NCBI RefSeq assembly: GCF_003261585.1
Contig: NZ_POVU01000003.1
Coordinates: forward strand, 229,138-293,137
Direction: 5' to 3'
DNA from: Acinetobacter sp. MB5
GTDB taxonomy: Bacteria; Pseudomonadota; Gammaproteobacteria; Pseudomonadales; Moraxellaceae
DNA: 64,000 nucleotides
Below, one piece after another: positions 45,197 to 54,251 of the stretch. A program made the translations under genes and the position numbers. Under the pieces are notes generated by a model. That model saw nothing but the letters and a program-made list of their open reading frames with translations. It ran no database searches and was not told the DNA's origin. The number at the start of each line of letters is the position of its first letter. The stretch's first letter is position 1.

Positions 45197-45364
45197 ATCA
45201 CTTGCTCGGCTGATTTTGACTTTGCATCATGATCTATATCTCTGAGGATTTTTCCAATTGAGATTTAAATATCTTGATGTAAAAGATACTCATCCGAGTG
45301 CTTTTTTACTTTTGATCAGGACAATCGTTATCGCCCGATTAACTCATTTTTACCCTCAGACCAT

Positions 45365-45781
45365 TTAATTCACAGCACACTGCTGTCGAATATATGGCAG
45401 CACATAGTGCTCAGTTAGCGGCGCTAAAGCCAAGTCAATCGGTGCAAAGACATTGACCCATTGAATTTCTGCCAGCTCGGCAGAGACCTGAGCTTCACCT
45501 AGCAACTCGACATGAAATAAATGGGCAAACAGCCGATGATTGGCTTCATTGGCAGCGACGGTTTCCACTGTACCCAAATCTTTGATAATTCGTGCAGCTA
45601 CGCCAATTTCTTCCTGAATTTCTCGTAGTAAGCCCTGCTCAGCCGATTCGTTGGCTTCAAGCTTCCCACCAACCTGCATAAAAAATTCGGTTTGACGTTT
45701 ACGTGCTAAAAGCGCCTGTCCTTGAGCGTTAAAAATAATCGCGGCGGCAACCGTAATGATGGGCTGTAGAGATGAAGACAT
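45365..45781 (-). CDS. NUDIX hydrolase
   Basis: The 138-residue protein has the NUDIX box GKLEANESAEQGLLREIQEE followed by IGV, with the metal-binding REIQEE core. It is of MutT-like size and would hydrolyse a nucleoside diphosphate linked to another moiety; the substrate is unknown. It is convergent with adenosine deaminase; the 168-base gap holds only a weak hairpin with a T run. Confidence 0.9.
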   Translation of the reverse strand: MSSSLQPIITVAAAIIFNAQGQALLARKRQTEFFMQVGGKLEANESAEQGLLREIQEEIGVAARIIKDLGTVETVAANEANHRLFAHLFHVELLGEAQVSAELAEIQWVNVFAPIDLALAPLTEHYVLPYIRQQCAVN

Positions 45782-45961
45782 GTGAACTGAGTTTTATAGA
45801 TTTAAAGTGCGAGTTTAGCCTATTTAGGACTATCAGGCTGAAGATCATTGCTTTTTAAAGTATCTGCCCAAGCATTCATAGAAAATTTGGGCAAATACTT
45901 AAATTCTATTGTTCTAGTTTAAAATATTGAAACCCTCAACTTAAAACATGATCTAATAAAA

Positions 45962-46186
45962 TTACTCAAGCGACTCTTCTACTTCCTGTATCCGTTCTCG
46001 CATCATACTGAGTAATTTAAGATCTTCTTCTGAAACTACAATATGTTTTACAGGCAATTTTCCTGTATCTGCGACATATTGCAACACCGATTTAAACAAC
46101 TCAGATGGCGTTATTCCTAACTCTTTTAATACACTATATGACTTCTTTTTTAACACATCATCAACTCGAAAATTAACATTCGACAT
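45962..46186 (-). CDS. RelB/DinJ-family antitoxin, orphan
   Basis: The 74-residue protein has the ribbon-helix-helix N-terminus of RelB/DinJ antitoxins (NVNFRVDDVLKKKSYSVLKELGITPSELFKSVL) and a charged C-terminal helix. No RelE/YafQ-type toxin follows it; the downstream 180 bases hold no such frame. It may be an orphan antitoxin left from a decayed module, or a free-standing repressor. SD with GGAGAA lies 4-9 bases before ATG. Confidence 0.8.
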   Translation of the reverse strand: MSNVNFRVDDVLKKKSYSVLKELGITPSELFKSVLQYVADTGKLPVKHIVVSEEDLKLLSMMRERIQEVEESLE

Positions 46187-46670
46187 TCATTCTTCTCCTA
46201 ATATTCTTTCAATAATCTTTAGAAATTCCAATCAGATTACACGTCGAAATACTTTGACTCACCGTCAAATTATATTATTTTTTTAAAAAATTATATTTAA
46301 TAAAATTAAAATAATTAAAACATCAAATATGCTTTACATATTAATTTACACATGTAAAACAAAATGCATTACACATATAATTCATCTCATTCGAAATATA
46401 AAATATTTAAATACAGATTATAATTTAAATTAAATAATTTTATATAATACAATTACTTAAAAAAGATATGTTTATTCATATATTTTCAATTCCAATATAC
46501 TTTATAAAAATTAAATTCAGTTGCACTAAAAAAAACTCATCGATATAATTAGTTGCATTATTTTTAATCACTTACTATACGGATAAAAAATAGCCTTATT
46601 TAATTTTTATTATTTTTCTATTTTAAAATCCAAATAAAAACATCATTTTTTAATTTTTGGTTATTTAAGT
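46187..46670. other. Very AT-rich leader region of the GTPase/roadblock operon
   Basis: This 484-base stretch is almost all A and T, with many T and A runs, and holds no gene. It carries a strong promoter-like element near its right end. Such DNA is typical of curved or H-NS-type silenced promoter regions; that silencing is inference. Confidence 0.6.
46521..46549 (+). promoter_or_regulatory. Near-consensus sigma-70 promoter for the GTPase operon
   Basis: TTGCAC (46521-46526) and TATAAT (46544-46549) are separated by exactly 17 bases. The -10 is perfect. The start site would lie near 46556, about 115 bases before the GTPase ATG. Confidence 0.65.
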
Positions 46671-47207
46671 ATGATTTTACAAAAATATAAAATTGTTTTC
46701 GGTGGCCCAATGGGTGCAGGAAAGTCTTCTGCCATTCAGAGTTTATCCGATATTCCTGTTATTTCGACAGAAGCCTTAAATACAGATATAAAATCACATC
46801 AAAAAATGCTTACGACAGTTGGTATTGATTATGGTGAAGTCATTTTAGAAGATGATTCAACGATTGGTTTGTACGGCACACCTGGGCAAGAACGTTTTAA
46901 CTTTTTGTGGCCAATTTTATGTCAGGGTGCAATTGGCAGCATTCTTTTGATTGATCACTCAAGTCCAGATCGTCTTAAAGATTTAGAATTTTATCTTCAG
47001 GCCTTTCGTTCCTACAGTAAAAATATAGTGATTGGAATCAGCCATCTCGACGAATACCAAGATCAATTACTCAAGATCTATCGGGATTACATCCAAATTC
47101 ACCGCTATCACTATCCTGTTTTTGCCATCGATGCACGCAATAAAGCCGATATTTTACTGCTGGTTGAAGCACTCATGACCAATGTTGAAGTCGATTTAAT
47201 TGGATAA
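46671..47207 (+). CDS. MglA/Ras-like small GTPase
   Basis: The 178-residue protein has a P-loop GGPMGAGKSSAIQ, a switch I Thr in TTVGIDYG, switch II YGTPGQERF, and SHLDE in place of the N/TKxD guanine-specificity motif, with DAR at the G5 position. This fits the bacterial GTPase group near MglA and the SRPRB-like ATP/GTP-binding family. Such GTPases act as polarity or motility switches with roadblock partners. The next gene is a roadblock protein, 10 bases downstream. The changed G4 motif should be noted, as it may affect nucleotide choice. Confidence 0.85.
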   Translation: MILQKYKIVFGGPMGAGKSSAIQSLSDIPVISTEALNTDIKSHQKMLTTVGIDYGEVILEDDSTIGLYGTPGQERFNFLWPILCQGAIGSILLIDHSSPDRLKDLEFYLQAFRSYSKNIVIGISHLDEYQDQLLKIYRDYIQIHRYHYPVFAIDARNKADILLLVEALMTNVEVDLIG

Positions 47208-47217
47208 GCTAAAACAG

Positions 47218-47634
47218 ATGAATCTTCCCCACTCTACTCTTTCTAAAGAATTTATTACTTTCTCTAAAACAGAAATTTCTAGCTTACTGAATAAAGTCCA
47301 ATATGTTCAATTCAGCATGCTCTGTACCACTGATGGCTTAGAAATTGCTATGGCCAGCAAACAAGACTGGGACAACTCCAGCAAAATTGCGGCGGTCAGT
47401 AGTTCAATTATGGCGTTAATTTCAGCGTTCATTACCGAAATGCATTTAGATGAATGTAAAACCATTATGTTGGATACATCCAATGGAAAAGCACTGTTGA
47501 GCACTGTTCCTCATCCACAGTTTCCAAGCGTGATTGTCGTCTTAGCTCAAAAACAGGTGTTACTGGGAGAGCTGCTTTATGAGCTTAAACAAACTGCTCA
47601 ACGCTTTTGTGCCTTTCAATCTTTAGCTACTTAA
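47218..47634 (+). CDS. Roadblock/LC7-domain protein, MglB-like
   Basis: I choose the ATG at 47218 over the TTG at 47200, which would overlap the GTPase stop. The 138-residue product shows the roadblock pattern: FSMLCTTDGLEIAMA, KIAAVSSSIMALISAFITEM, TIMLDTSNGKALLSTV and VIVVLAQKQVLLGELLYEL. MglB-type roadblock proteins act as GTPase-activating partners of MglA. Its adjacency to the GTPase supports such a pair here. Confidence 0.82.
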   Translation: MNLPHSTLSKEFITFSKTEISSLLNKVQYVQFSMLCTTDGLEIAMASKQDWDNSSKIAAVSSSIMALISAFITEMHLDECKTIMLDTSNGKALLSTVPHPQFPSVIVVLAQKQVLLGELLYELKQTAQRFCAFQSLAT

Positions 47635-47644
47635 TTCATCGATC

Positions 47645-48586
47645 ATGAAAACACTCACTGCCACCATTTTGGGTTTAAATAGTGACGCTTCTCAAGCACT
47701 CAAATTAGATATCGAAGCTGCAATCCCTCATGGCTTTGTTCTTGAGTGGGTTACACTCTCAGACAAAACTGTTGATGTCATGTTCATTAATCACCATTTT
47801 CTGGACAGCAAATCCATTCAAAACTATCTCCAACAGCATCCTGACGTGCATTATTTATGCCTTGAGTACAATGCCACATTGGCTGGAAAAATTCTGGATA
47901 ATCAACTGTATTACCCTTTTGAAAATTCAACAGATTTAACTGCCTGGTTGCGCCTTAAATTTGTTCATATCGCACCCAAAGTACAACATATTCCTCTGAA
48001 CCTCAGCAAATATATTGAAGAAATGCTGGTGGCAAGGAATAGTTTCTTGCGCCTGTATCAACATAGTGAAGATCTCGCAATTATTGATACACGTACCGAG
48101 CGAGTCTTTGTTCAACCCAGTTTATCAATACAGCAATTTTTTTCGCCGAACCTCGAACAAAGCTATGCCAAGAGTTCAAGAGTCAATGCCGCACAGGGCT
48201 ATTTTGTCATTGCTGATTTAAAAATATGGCTTTGGGAGCTGCTTTATCCTGCACGCGCTGCTTTTTCAGCTCAGGAGCTCATGCCATATCACTGCTATAG
48301 ACTTGTGCAATGGCCACAATTTTCACCGTCAAAAGAACGCAAGTTGTTATTAAAAATGGCAGCGTTATTTGCCAGAGGTGCAGAAATTGAATATGTGATG
48401 CGTAAAGCCAACTGCTCAGCCCAACAAGTCAAAGAATTTATTTATCTCACTCAACTTTTAGGCATGAGTGAACAAATTCCCAATCAAGAAGCTCGCTTTC
48501 TTGTACACAACGTGGAGCAAGAATCCACATCTATGGGGATATTCCAAGGCCTTTTCGGAAAATTACGCCGCAAACTTGGAATGTAA
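47645..48586 (+). CDS. Unknown 313-residue protein of the GTPase/roadblock operon
   Basis: The N-terminal 110 residues have an alternating strand/helix pattern ([46 protein letters not shown]) that could be a receiver-like fold without the phospho-acceptor Asp; this is only a visual impression. The C-terminal part is helical ([22 protein letters not shown]) with a Lys/Arg-rich end. No family recognised. It lies 10 bases after the roadblock gene and 43 bases before the second roadblock-like gene, so it is probably an effector or scaffold of the module. Confidence 0.75.
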   Translation: MKTLTATILGLNSDASQALKLDIEAAIPHGFVLEWVTLSDKTVDVMFINHHFLDSKSIQNYLQQHPDVHYLCLEYNATLAGKILDNQLYYPFENSTDLTAWLRLKFVHIAPKVQHIPLNLSKYIEEMLVARNSFLRLYQHSEDLAIIDTRTERVFVQPSLSIQQFFSPNLEQSYAKSSRVNAAQGYFVIADLKIWLWELLYPARAAFSAQELMPYHCYRLVQWPQFSPSKERKLLLKMAALFARGAEIEYVMRKANCSAQQVKEFIYLTQLLGMSEQIPNQEARFLVHNVEQESTSMGIFQGLFGKLRRKLGM

Positions 48587-48629
48587 ATCAAAGAGCATTT
48601 TGCTCATTTTAATTTTTTTGGAGTACGTA

Positions 48630-48986
48630 ATGGCTCGTTTACAACTTGATCCTTTAGCCAGTATTGATGGCTTTTTTGCAGCTGCACTGATTGACAGTGA
48701 AAGTGGCTTAGCGCTGGCAACTTTAGGAAACGGTCTAGATTTAGAATTAGCTGCTGCTGGCAATACAGAAGTATTGCGTGCTAAACGCAAAGTCGCTAAA
48801 GCTCTCAACTTAAATGACAGTATTGAAGATATGCTGATCACACTAGGTCGCCAGTATCATTTAATACGTCCGCTAGATGGCAATCAGAATCTGTTCTTAT
48901 ATTTAATTTTAGAACGAAATAAATCGAATCTGGCCATGGCGCGTCATGAGTTACGTAGCTATGAAAAAGAGCTCGATTTCTCATAA
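48630..48986 (+). CDS. Second roadblock-like protein
   Basis: The start is ATG 48630, preceded by TTGGAG at 6 bases; a longer frame from 48468 overlaps the previous gene and is rejected. The 118-residue product ([63 protein letters not shown]) follows the roadblock strand-helix pattern. A second, diverged roadblock protein in one operon suggests a heteromeric regulator. A strong terminator follows. Confidence 0.75.
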   Translation: MARLQLDPLASIDGFFAAALIDSESGLALATLGNGLDLELAAAGNTEVLRAKRKVAKALNLNDSIEDMLITLGRQYHLIRPLDGNQNLFLYLILERNKSNLAMARHELRSYEKELDFS

Positions 48987-48997
48987 ATCTTCAAACC

Positions 48998-49040
48998 AGA
49001 TTGTCTGCTCAAGCAGACAATCTGCGATCTTATTTTTTTA
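48998..49040 (+). terminator. Terminator of the GTPase/roadblock operon
   Basis: AGATTGTCTGC and GCAGACAATCT form an 11-base perfect stem with loop TCAA, followed after a short gap by ATTTTTTT. It lies between two convergent genes. Confidence 0.8.
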
Positions 49041-49041
49041 A

Positions 49042-50283
49042 CTAGCTCGGGTCTCGTGGAATTCGTGTATAACGATCCACCACCACACTCACCATCATAT
49101 CGCCCTGAACATTGACCACCGTTCTTACGGTATCCAAGATACGGTCTATGGGTAGCAAAATCGCAATGGCTTCGGCAGGCAGTCCCACCGATTGCAATAC
49201 CATAATCATGGTCACCATGCCCGCACTTGGAATACCAGGTGCCCCGAGTGATGCAATCATAGCGGTTAAACACACAATAATTTGCTGCCCCAGACTCAAA
49301 TCCAGTCCGACCAAATTGGCAACAAACAAGGCAGCAGCCGCTTCATACAGCGCTGTACCATCCATATTCAGATGCGAACCGAGTGGAATGACAAAACCTG
49401 AAATTTGTGAGCGCACGCCTAAATTTTCCTGCACACATTTCATGCTCAGTGGCATGGTGGCGGAACTGGAACTGGTCGCAAATGCCGTCACCAAAGCCAG
49501 TCGAGCGCCTTTAAAGAATTTCAGTGGTGTCATCTTGCCAAATAACCAGAGCAAGAGAGGTAAAACCACAAGACCATGAAACAAGGTGGTTCCTGTGACC
49601 ACCGCAGCGAACTCAGCCAAGCGACTAAGAACCGATAAATCTTCTTTGGCAATCAGTTTGGCAAGCAATGCCAAAATCCCAATCGGTGCAAGCTTCATTA
49701 GCCAACTGACCAGTAGCATCACCAAGTCAAAAAATTCCTGACTAAGACGGCGAATCCCCGAAAAGCGCTCTCCACCGTAGACCAGTGCCAGACCAATCAG
49801 CATCGAGAAAATCACGACGGATAAAATATTGCCATCACTAAAGGCTTTAAACGGATTGATTAAGGTATTTTGCACAAAGTTCATCAGAAATGACGAAGCA
49901 TCCAAAGTCTGCGTATTGGTGGGATGCTGCTGCATGGCGTTTTGGAACAAAGCCACATCAAGCCCTTTACCCACTTCAAAGACATGAGCACCGAGCAGAC
50001 CAAGTACCAATGACAAACTTGTGGTGGTCAAACTACAGAGCAAAGTCACTTTCCAGACACGCCCCAACTGGTGTCCAGACTCCAAACTTGCCACGCCTAT
50101 GACAATCGAAGAAAACACCAGTGGAACCAGCAACATCTTTAAAAAACCAATAAAAATGCCACTGAGAATGCTCAGTACATACAGGCTGTCATTAAAAAAA
50201 GAGGTCTCTGGATAAAGTCGTAGCAATAAGCCATAGGCAATGCCAATCAGTGCCGCAATAAAGATTTTGGTATTTAAGCTCAT
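49042..50283 (-). CDS. Dicarboxylate/amino acid:cation symporter (DAACS/SLC1 family)
   Basis: I choose ATG 50283 (GAG 5 bases upstream), giving 413 residues; the frame extends to 50337 without support. The protein has about eight helices and two hairpins with the family motifs TSSSSATMPLS and LGSHLNMDGTALYEAAAALF. It imports glutamate, aspartate or C4-dicarboxylates with protons or sodium. No substrate-specific neighbour is present. Confidence 0.9.
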   Translation of the reverse strand: MSLNTKIFIAALIGIAYGLLLRLYPETSFFNDSLYVLSILSGIFIGFLKMLLVPLVFSSIVIGVASLESGHQLGRVWKVTLLCSLTTTSLSLVLGLLGAHVFEVGKGLDVALFQNAMQQHPTNTQTLDASSFLMNFVQNTLINPFKAFSDGNILSVVIFSMLIGLALVYGGERFSGIRRLSQEFFDLVMLLVSWLMKLAPIGILALLAKLIAKEDLSVLSRLAEFAAVVTGTTLFHGLVVLPLLLWLFGKMTPLKFFKGARLALVTAFATSSSSATMPLSMKCVQENLGVRSQISGFVIPLGSHLNMDGTALYEAAAALFVANLVGLDLSLGQQIIVCLTAMIASLGAPGIPSAGMVTMIMVLQSVGLPAEAIAILLPIDRILDTVRTVVNVQGDMMVSVVVDRYTRIPRDPS

Positions 50284-50380
50284 CTGATCTCGATTTGTTG
50301 TTTTATGCAGTTTGCATACTATGGCATGGCAAACCAACTGAATCGAGTGCTATTTTGAATATACAAATCAAGTTGATGGC

Positions 50381-50411
50381 AAAAGGCTAAGGTGGCTTTG
50401 CACCTTAGCCG
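50381..50411 (-). terminator. Terminator after tesB
   Basis: GGCTAAGGTG and CACCTTAGCC pair perfectly around a six-base loop; on the minus strand TTTTGCC follows. It lies just past the tesB stop. Confidence 0.7.
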
Positions 50412-50421
50412 ACATATTTTT

Positions 50422-51300
50422 TTACTGCGCTTCAATTTCACGTAAACGCATTAAGCCTTCTTGCACGGTACTACACACCAATTCACCATTTTGCCACATG
50501 CGTCCAAAATTCAAACCGCGTGAACTCGCACTCACCGTTGCTTCCATTTCGTAGAGCATCCAGTCATCGGCACGTAGCGGTTTATGGAAATAAATCGCAT
50601 GGTCAATGCTGGCACATTGCAAACTTGGTGATAAATAATTCAGACCATGTGGGCGTAATGCCGTGGTCATGAGCGTAAAGTCCGAATAAAACGCCACAAT
50701 CGATTGATGCAACGCGATACTGTCCTGCTCTGCCTGAATCTGCTCGTGAGTACGCACATAATGTGAATAATGTGGAAGCTGTGGCTGAGGACGGAACGGA
50801 TTTTGAATTTCTTCTACAGGACGCAGCTCGACATGTCGGTCACGCATAAAACTGGTGCGCACATTTTCAGGAACAAATTCCAGTAAACCTTCTTTGATTT
50901 GTTTCTCATTTTGGAGGTCTTCAGGTGCAGGTGCATCGGGTGCATGATGCTGATAATTCAATCCTTCTTCTGGTGCAGCAAAAGAAATCATGGCAGTAAA
51001 AATCGTCCGTCCATGCTGAATGGCACGCACTTGACGGCTCACAAAACTTTTACCATCACGCAAACGGTCAACTTCATAGATAATCGGTGCAGTAATATCC
51101 CCCCCAAACAAGAAGTATGCATGCAAGGAATGTGCAGGGCGGTCTGTCGTATATGATGCTGCACGCAGTGCCTGTCCCAAGACTTGCCCACCAAAAACAC
51201 GCTTGCCGACCAAATTACGGCTTTGTCCACGGTAAATATTTTCTTCCAGCTTTTCCAAACTGAGCAAGTCGATTAATTCTTGGGTGAGTGTCATCATCAA
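50422..51300 (-). CDS. tesB: Acyl-CoA thioesterase II
   Basis: The 292-residue protein has the double hot-dog fold sequence of TesB: IYRGQSRNLVGKRVFGGQVLGQAL, HSLHAYFLFGGD near the start and SIDHAIYFHKPLRADDWMLYEMEA, GLNFGRMW, LVCSTVQEGLMR near the end. It hydrolyses medium- and long-chain acyl-CoA to free acid and CoA. It is divergent from plsB, another acyl-chain enzyme. Confidence 0.93.
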   Translation of the reverse strand: MMMTLTQELIDLLSLEKLEENIYRGQSRNLVGKRVFGGQVLGQALRAASYTTDRPAHSLHAYFLFGGDITAPIIYEVDRLRDGKSFVSRQVRAIQHGRTIFTAMISFAAPEEGLNYQHHAPDAPAPEDLQNEKQIKEGLLEFVPENVRTSFMRDRHVELRPVEEIQNPFRPQPQLPHYSHYVRTHEQIQAEQDSIALHQSIVAFYSDFTLMTTALRPHGLNYLSPSLQCASIDHAIYFHKPLRADDWMLYEMEATVSASSRGLNFGRMWQNGELVCSTVQEGLMRLREIEAQ

Positions 51301-51604
51301 TTACCTAATCTAAGCGGTTTTTCAAGACCGTAAAAAACAAGTGATTATTTTGCCACAACATGCCGCCATGGCGGAGATACAGATGCAATTTCACTACTTT
51401 TTGAGCTCAGCAGTCACGCTAAAAACCCGTAAGATCAGGCTTTTTCTGAATTCAATGACATGAAACTACGTTTTTTCAACGTAATTTGTGCGCAAAGCCC
51501 TGCATTTTGGTTAAAATTGGCAAAAGGTTCGACCTGTTCTATCTCGTGATCCTTCATCCTGTTTGTTTTTATCACTTTGCCATTGTGTTGAAGTAGGAGT
51601 TTTT

Positions 51605-54181
51605 ATGTCCAAGAATAGTTTTGGTCAAATGTACCGTAGACTATCAAGCAAAATTCTTGACCTTGTGGTGACTCCACACGTTCTTGGCGATGTTCCACCC
51701 GCTTCTGCACAGACCACAGAAAACGGCGAAGTTGCGAATCAATCTCCTAAAATTGTCTGCTATGTTCTACAAAATTACTCGCGTAGTAATGCCTTGGTGG
51801 TCGATGGTGAAACACGCCGCCTCAAGTTACCGCCAGCATTGGAACCTTTACAGTTCGGTCATATCAGCGAAAAAAGTTCGGTATTCTTTTTACAACAACC
51901 CGACCATAATTATTTATTGAATGCCAGTGCGCCAACCTTACCGCCGCGTCTGTTACGCATGATTGAAATGCTGGAGCAACAGCCAGAGCTCGACATTCAG
52001 CTAGTGCCTGTCACCATCTTGTGGGGACGTTCGCCAGACAAAGAAGATTCTTTATTTAAACTGTTGTTTACAGATACTTGGGCAACCCCAGGGACACTCA
52101 AACAGCTGATCAATATCGGGATGCATGGTCGTCAATCATTCATTGAGTTTCATCCTGAGCAGTCATTACGTGAGTTGGTGAATTTTGCCAAAGAGCAACG
52201 TCCAAACTTATCGCCTGCAACCTATATCATTAACCAGCTCAATCAATATCTGGATCGTCAGCGTGAAGTAGTCTTAGGCCCCGATTTGTCGGATCGTCGT
52301 AACGTGATGCAGTCTTTGGTCAAAGCACCCGATGTTCAAGAAGCCATTCGCCGCGAAAGTATCCGTAGCAAAATCAGCCTGTTTGAAGCTGAACGCCGTG
52401 CAGTTGGCTATGTCAATGAAATCGTATCGGACTATTCTTACTCGACCGTACGCTTTGCCGATATGGCACTGACCCGCTTATGGACACAACTTTATGACGG
52501 CGTTGAAGTGCACAACTTCAATACGGTTCGTGAATTGGCGAAAGACTACGAAGTGGTGTATACCCCATGTCACCGCAGTCATATCGATTATCTGTTGTTG
52601 TCTTATATTATTCACCGTCGTGGTTTAATGGTGCCGTATATTGCTGCGGGCGATAACCTGAATTTGCCATTTGTCGGGCAAATGTTACGGGGTGGCGGTG
52701 CGTTCTTTATTCGCCGTTCATTCCGCGGAAATGGCCTATATACAACAGTTTTTAAAGAATATTTATACAGCATCGTGTCACGCAACACGCCATTAGAATA
52801 CTTCATCGAAGGTGGTCGTTCACGTACAGGACGCTTGCTACCGCCGAAAACGGGCATGCTTGCCATGACCGTACATAGTCATTTGCGTAGTGCCAACAAC
52901 AAGCCGATTGTGTTTATTCCAACCTATATTGGTTATGAACGTCTGATGGAAGGTTCAACCTATATTGGTGAAATGCAAGGTAAACCAAAAGAAGCCGAAT
53001 CATTGTTCGGAATTGCCAAAACCTTGCGTAAAATCGAGCGCATTTTTGGTAAAGTGCACGTGAACTTTGGCGAGCCTGTGTTCTTGAATGACCTGCTCAA
53101 AGCGCACAATGCTGACAACATTCGTATTGAAAAGAATGATGATCCAATTCCTTCTGTCGTTTCAGATGCAGTGACCAGCTCGGCACATGCCATCTTGGAA
53201 AAAATTAATAATGCGGTGGTGATCAACCCTGTTTCGCTATTGTCACTGATCTTGTTGGCAACTGATAAACACACACTCGATGAAGAACTGTTTATTAAGC
53301 AACTCGATACCTATCGTAATTTAGCCACTTTCCTACCGTACGATACCCGCAGTGAAGTGACTGCACTTTCTGGTAAGGAAATGATCACTTATGGCTTAAA
53401 GCTAAAACTGATCACCCGCGTTCAGCATGCTTTGGGCGACATCATTACTGTTGCTGAAAATCAGGCGGTATTGCTGACCTACTTCCGCAATAACATTTTG
53501 CATGCGTTTGTTTTGCCATCTTTAATTGCGTCTCTGGTTGAGTTAAATGGCAAAATTAGCCGAGAAGACTTGGGCAATGTGATTTGTACCCTGTACCCAT
53601 TCTTAAAAGCAGAATTATTTATGAAATGGGATGTGTCTGAGTTGAATCAGCCGATTCAAGCCTATACCGATGCCATGATTCAAGCAGGTCTGATTTCAAC
53701 CGACAATCAAGGTGATTTACATAGCCCAACGCCAAATTCAGAGGCACACAATCAGCTCGTGTTGATGATGGCACCTGTTAAACAAAGTTTGGAACGCTAT
53801 TACATGACTTTGGCGCTCATTACGCAGCGTGGTTCTGGCAATATTTCAGCCAAACAGGTTGAAGACTTGAGCCATTTACTCGGTCAGCGTTTGTCTGTGT
53901 TGTATGAATTCAATTCGCCAGAATTCTTTGACAAGGCATTATTCCAAAGCTTCCTGAAAGTCTTAACACAGCAAAACTACATTAAGACCAACGAACATGG
54001 CTTCTTGGAATATGACGAAAACTTTAGCCGTGTCGCACAATATGCCAACTTGGTTCTAGACGACACCACGCGTCAAATGCTGCGTCATATCACCACGTTC
54101 AGTGATGAAGAATTGCAACAAGCCTTGGCAGCAATGGCAGAGCACAATGCCAAACGCCGTTCAAAACGTAAGAAAAAATAA
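51605..54181 (+). CDS. plsB: Glycerol-3-phosphate O-acyltransferase
   Basis: The start is ATG 51605 with AGGAG 5 bases upstream; the frame to 51563 lacks support. The 858-residue product has the acyltransferase motifs: TPCHRSHIDYLLL (HX4D), GAFFIRRSFRGN, FIEGGRSRTGR and VFIPTYIGYERL. It adds the first acyl chain to glycerol-3-phosphate in membrane lipid synthesis. The length fits the long PlsB form. Confidence 0.95.
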   Translation: MSKNSFGQMYRRLSSKILDLVVTPHVLGDVPPASAQTTENGEVANQSPKIVCYVLQNYSRSNALVVDGETRRLKLPPALEPLQFGHISEKSSVFFLQQPDHNYLLNASAPTLPPRLLRMIEMLEQQPELDIQLVPVTILWGRSPDKEDSLFKLLFTDTWATPGTLKQLINIGMHGRQSFIEFHPEQSLRELVNFAKEQRPNLSPATYIINQLNQYLDRQREVVLGPDLSDRRNVMQSLVKAPDVQEAIRRESIRSKISLFEAERRAVGYVNEIVSDYSYSTVRFADMALTRLWTQLYDGVEVHNFNTVRELAKDYEVVYTPCHRSHIDYLLLSYIIHRRGLMVPYIAAGDNLNLPFVGQMLRGGGAFFIRRSFRGNGLYTTVFKEYLYSIVSRNTPLEYFIEGGRSRTGRLLPPKTGMLAMTVHSHLRSANNKPIVFIPTYIGYERLMEGSTYIGEMQGKPKEAESLFGIAKTLRKIERIFGKVHVNFGEPVFLNDLLKAHNADNIRIEKNDDPIPSVVSDAVTSSAHAILEKINNAVVINPVSLLSLILLATDKHTLDEELFIKQLDTYRNLATFLPYDTRSEVTALSGKEMITYGLKLKLITRVQHALGDIITVAENQAVLLTYFRNNILHAFVLPSLIASLVELNGKISREDLGNVICTLYPFLKAELFMKWDVSELNQPIQAYTDAMIQAGLISTDNQGDLHSPTPNSEAHNQLVLMMAPVKQSLERYYMTLALITQRGSGNISAKQVEDLSHLLGQRLSVLYEFNSPEFFDKALFQSFLKVLTQQNYIKTNEHGFLEYDENFSRVAQYANLVLDDTTRQMLRHITTFSDEELQQALAAMAEHNAKRRSKRKKK

Positions 54182-54195
54182 GTGATCTAAATTTT

Positions 54196-54225
54196 AAAAA
54201 CCGCATCTTTGAATGCGGTTTTTTA
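54196..54225 (+). terminator. Terminator after plsB
   Basis: AAAACCGCAT and ATGCGGTTTT form a stem around a short loop, followed by a T run. It also lies at the 3' end of the convergent epimerase-like gene. Confidence 0.85.
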
Positions 54226-54251
54226 TTTCATATCTTTTTAAATCAACCAGT

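Noticed and set aside
45782..45961. Possible toxin gene next to the RelB-like antitoxin
   Set aside because: No frame of toxin size is open on either strand in this gap.
46187..46670. Origin or attachment site in the AT-rich leader
   Set aside because: No iterons, DnaA-box clusters, tRNA or integrase are nearby.
48468..48629. N-terminal extension of the second roadblock gene
   Set aside because: It overlaps the end of the preceding gene and lacks an RBS; ATG 48630 has a good SD.
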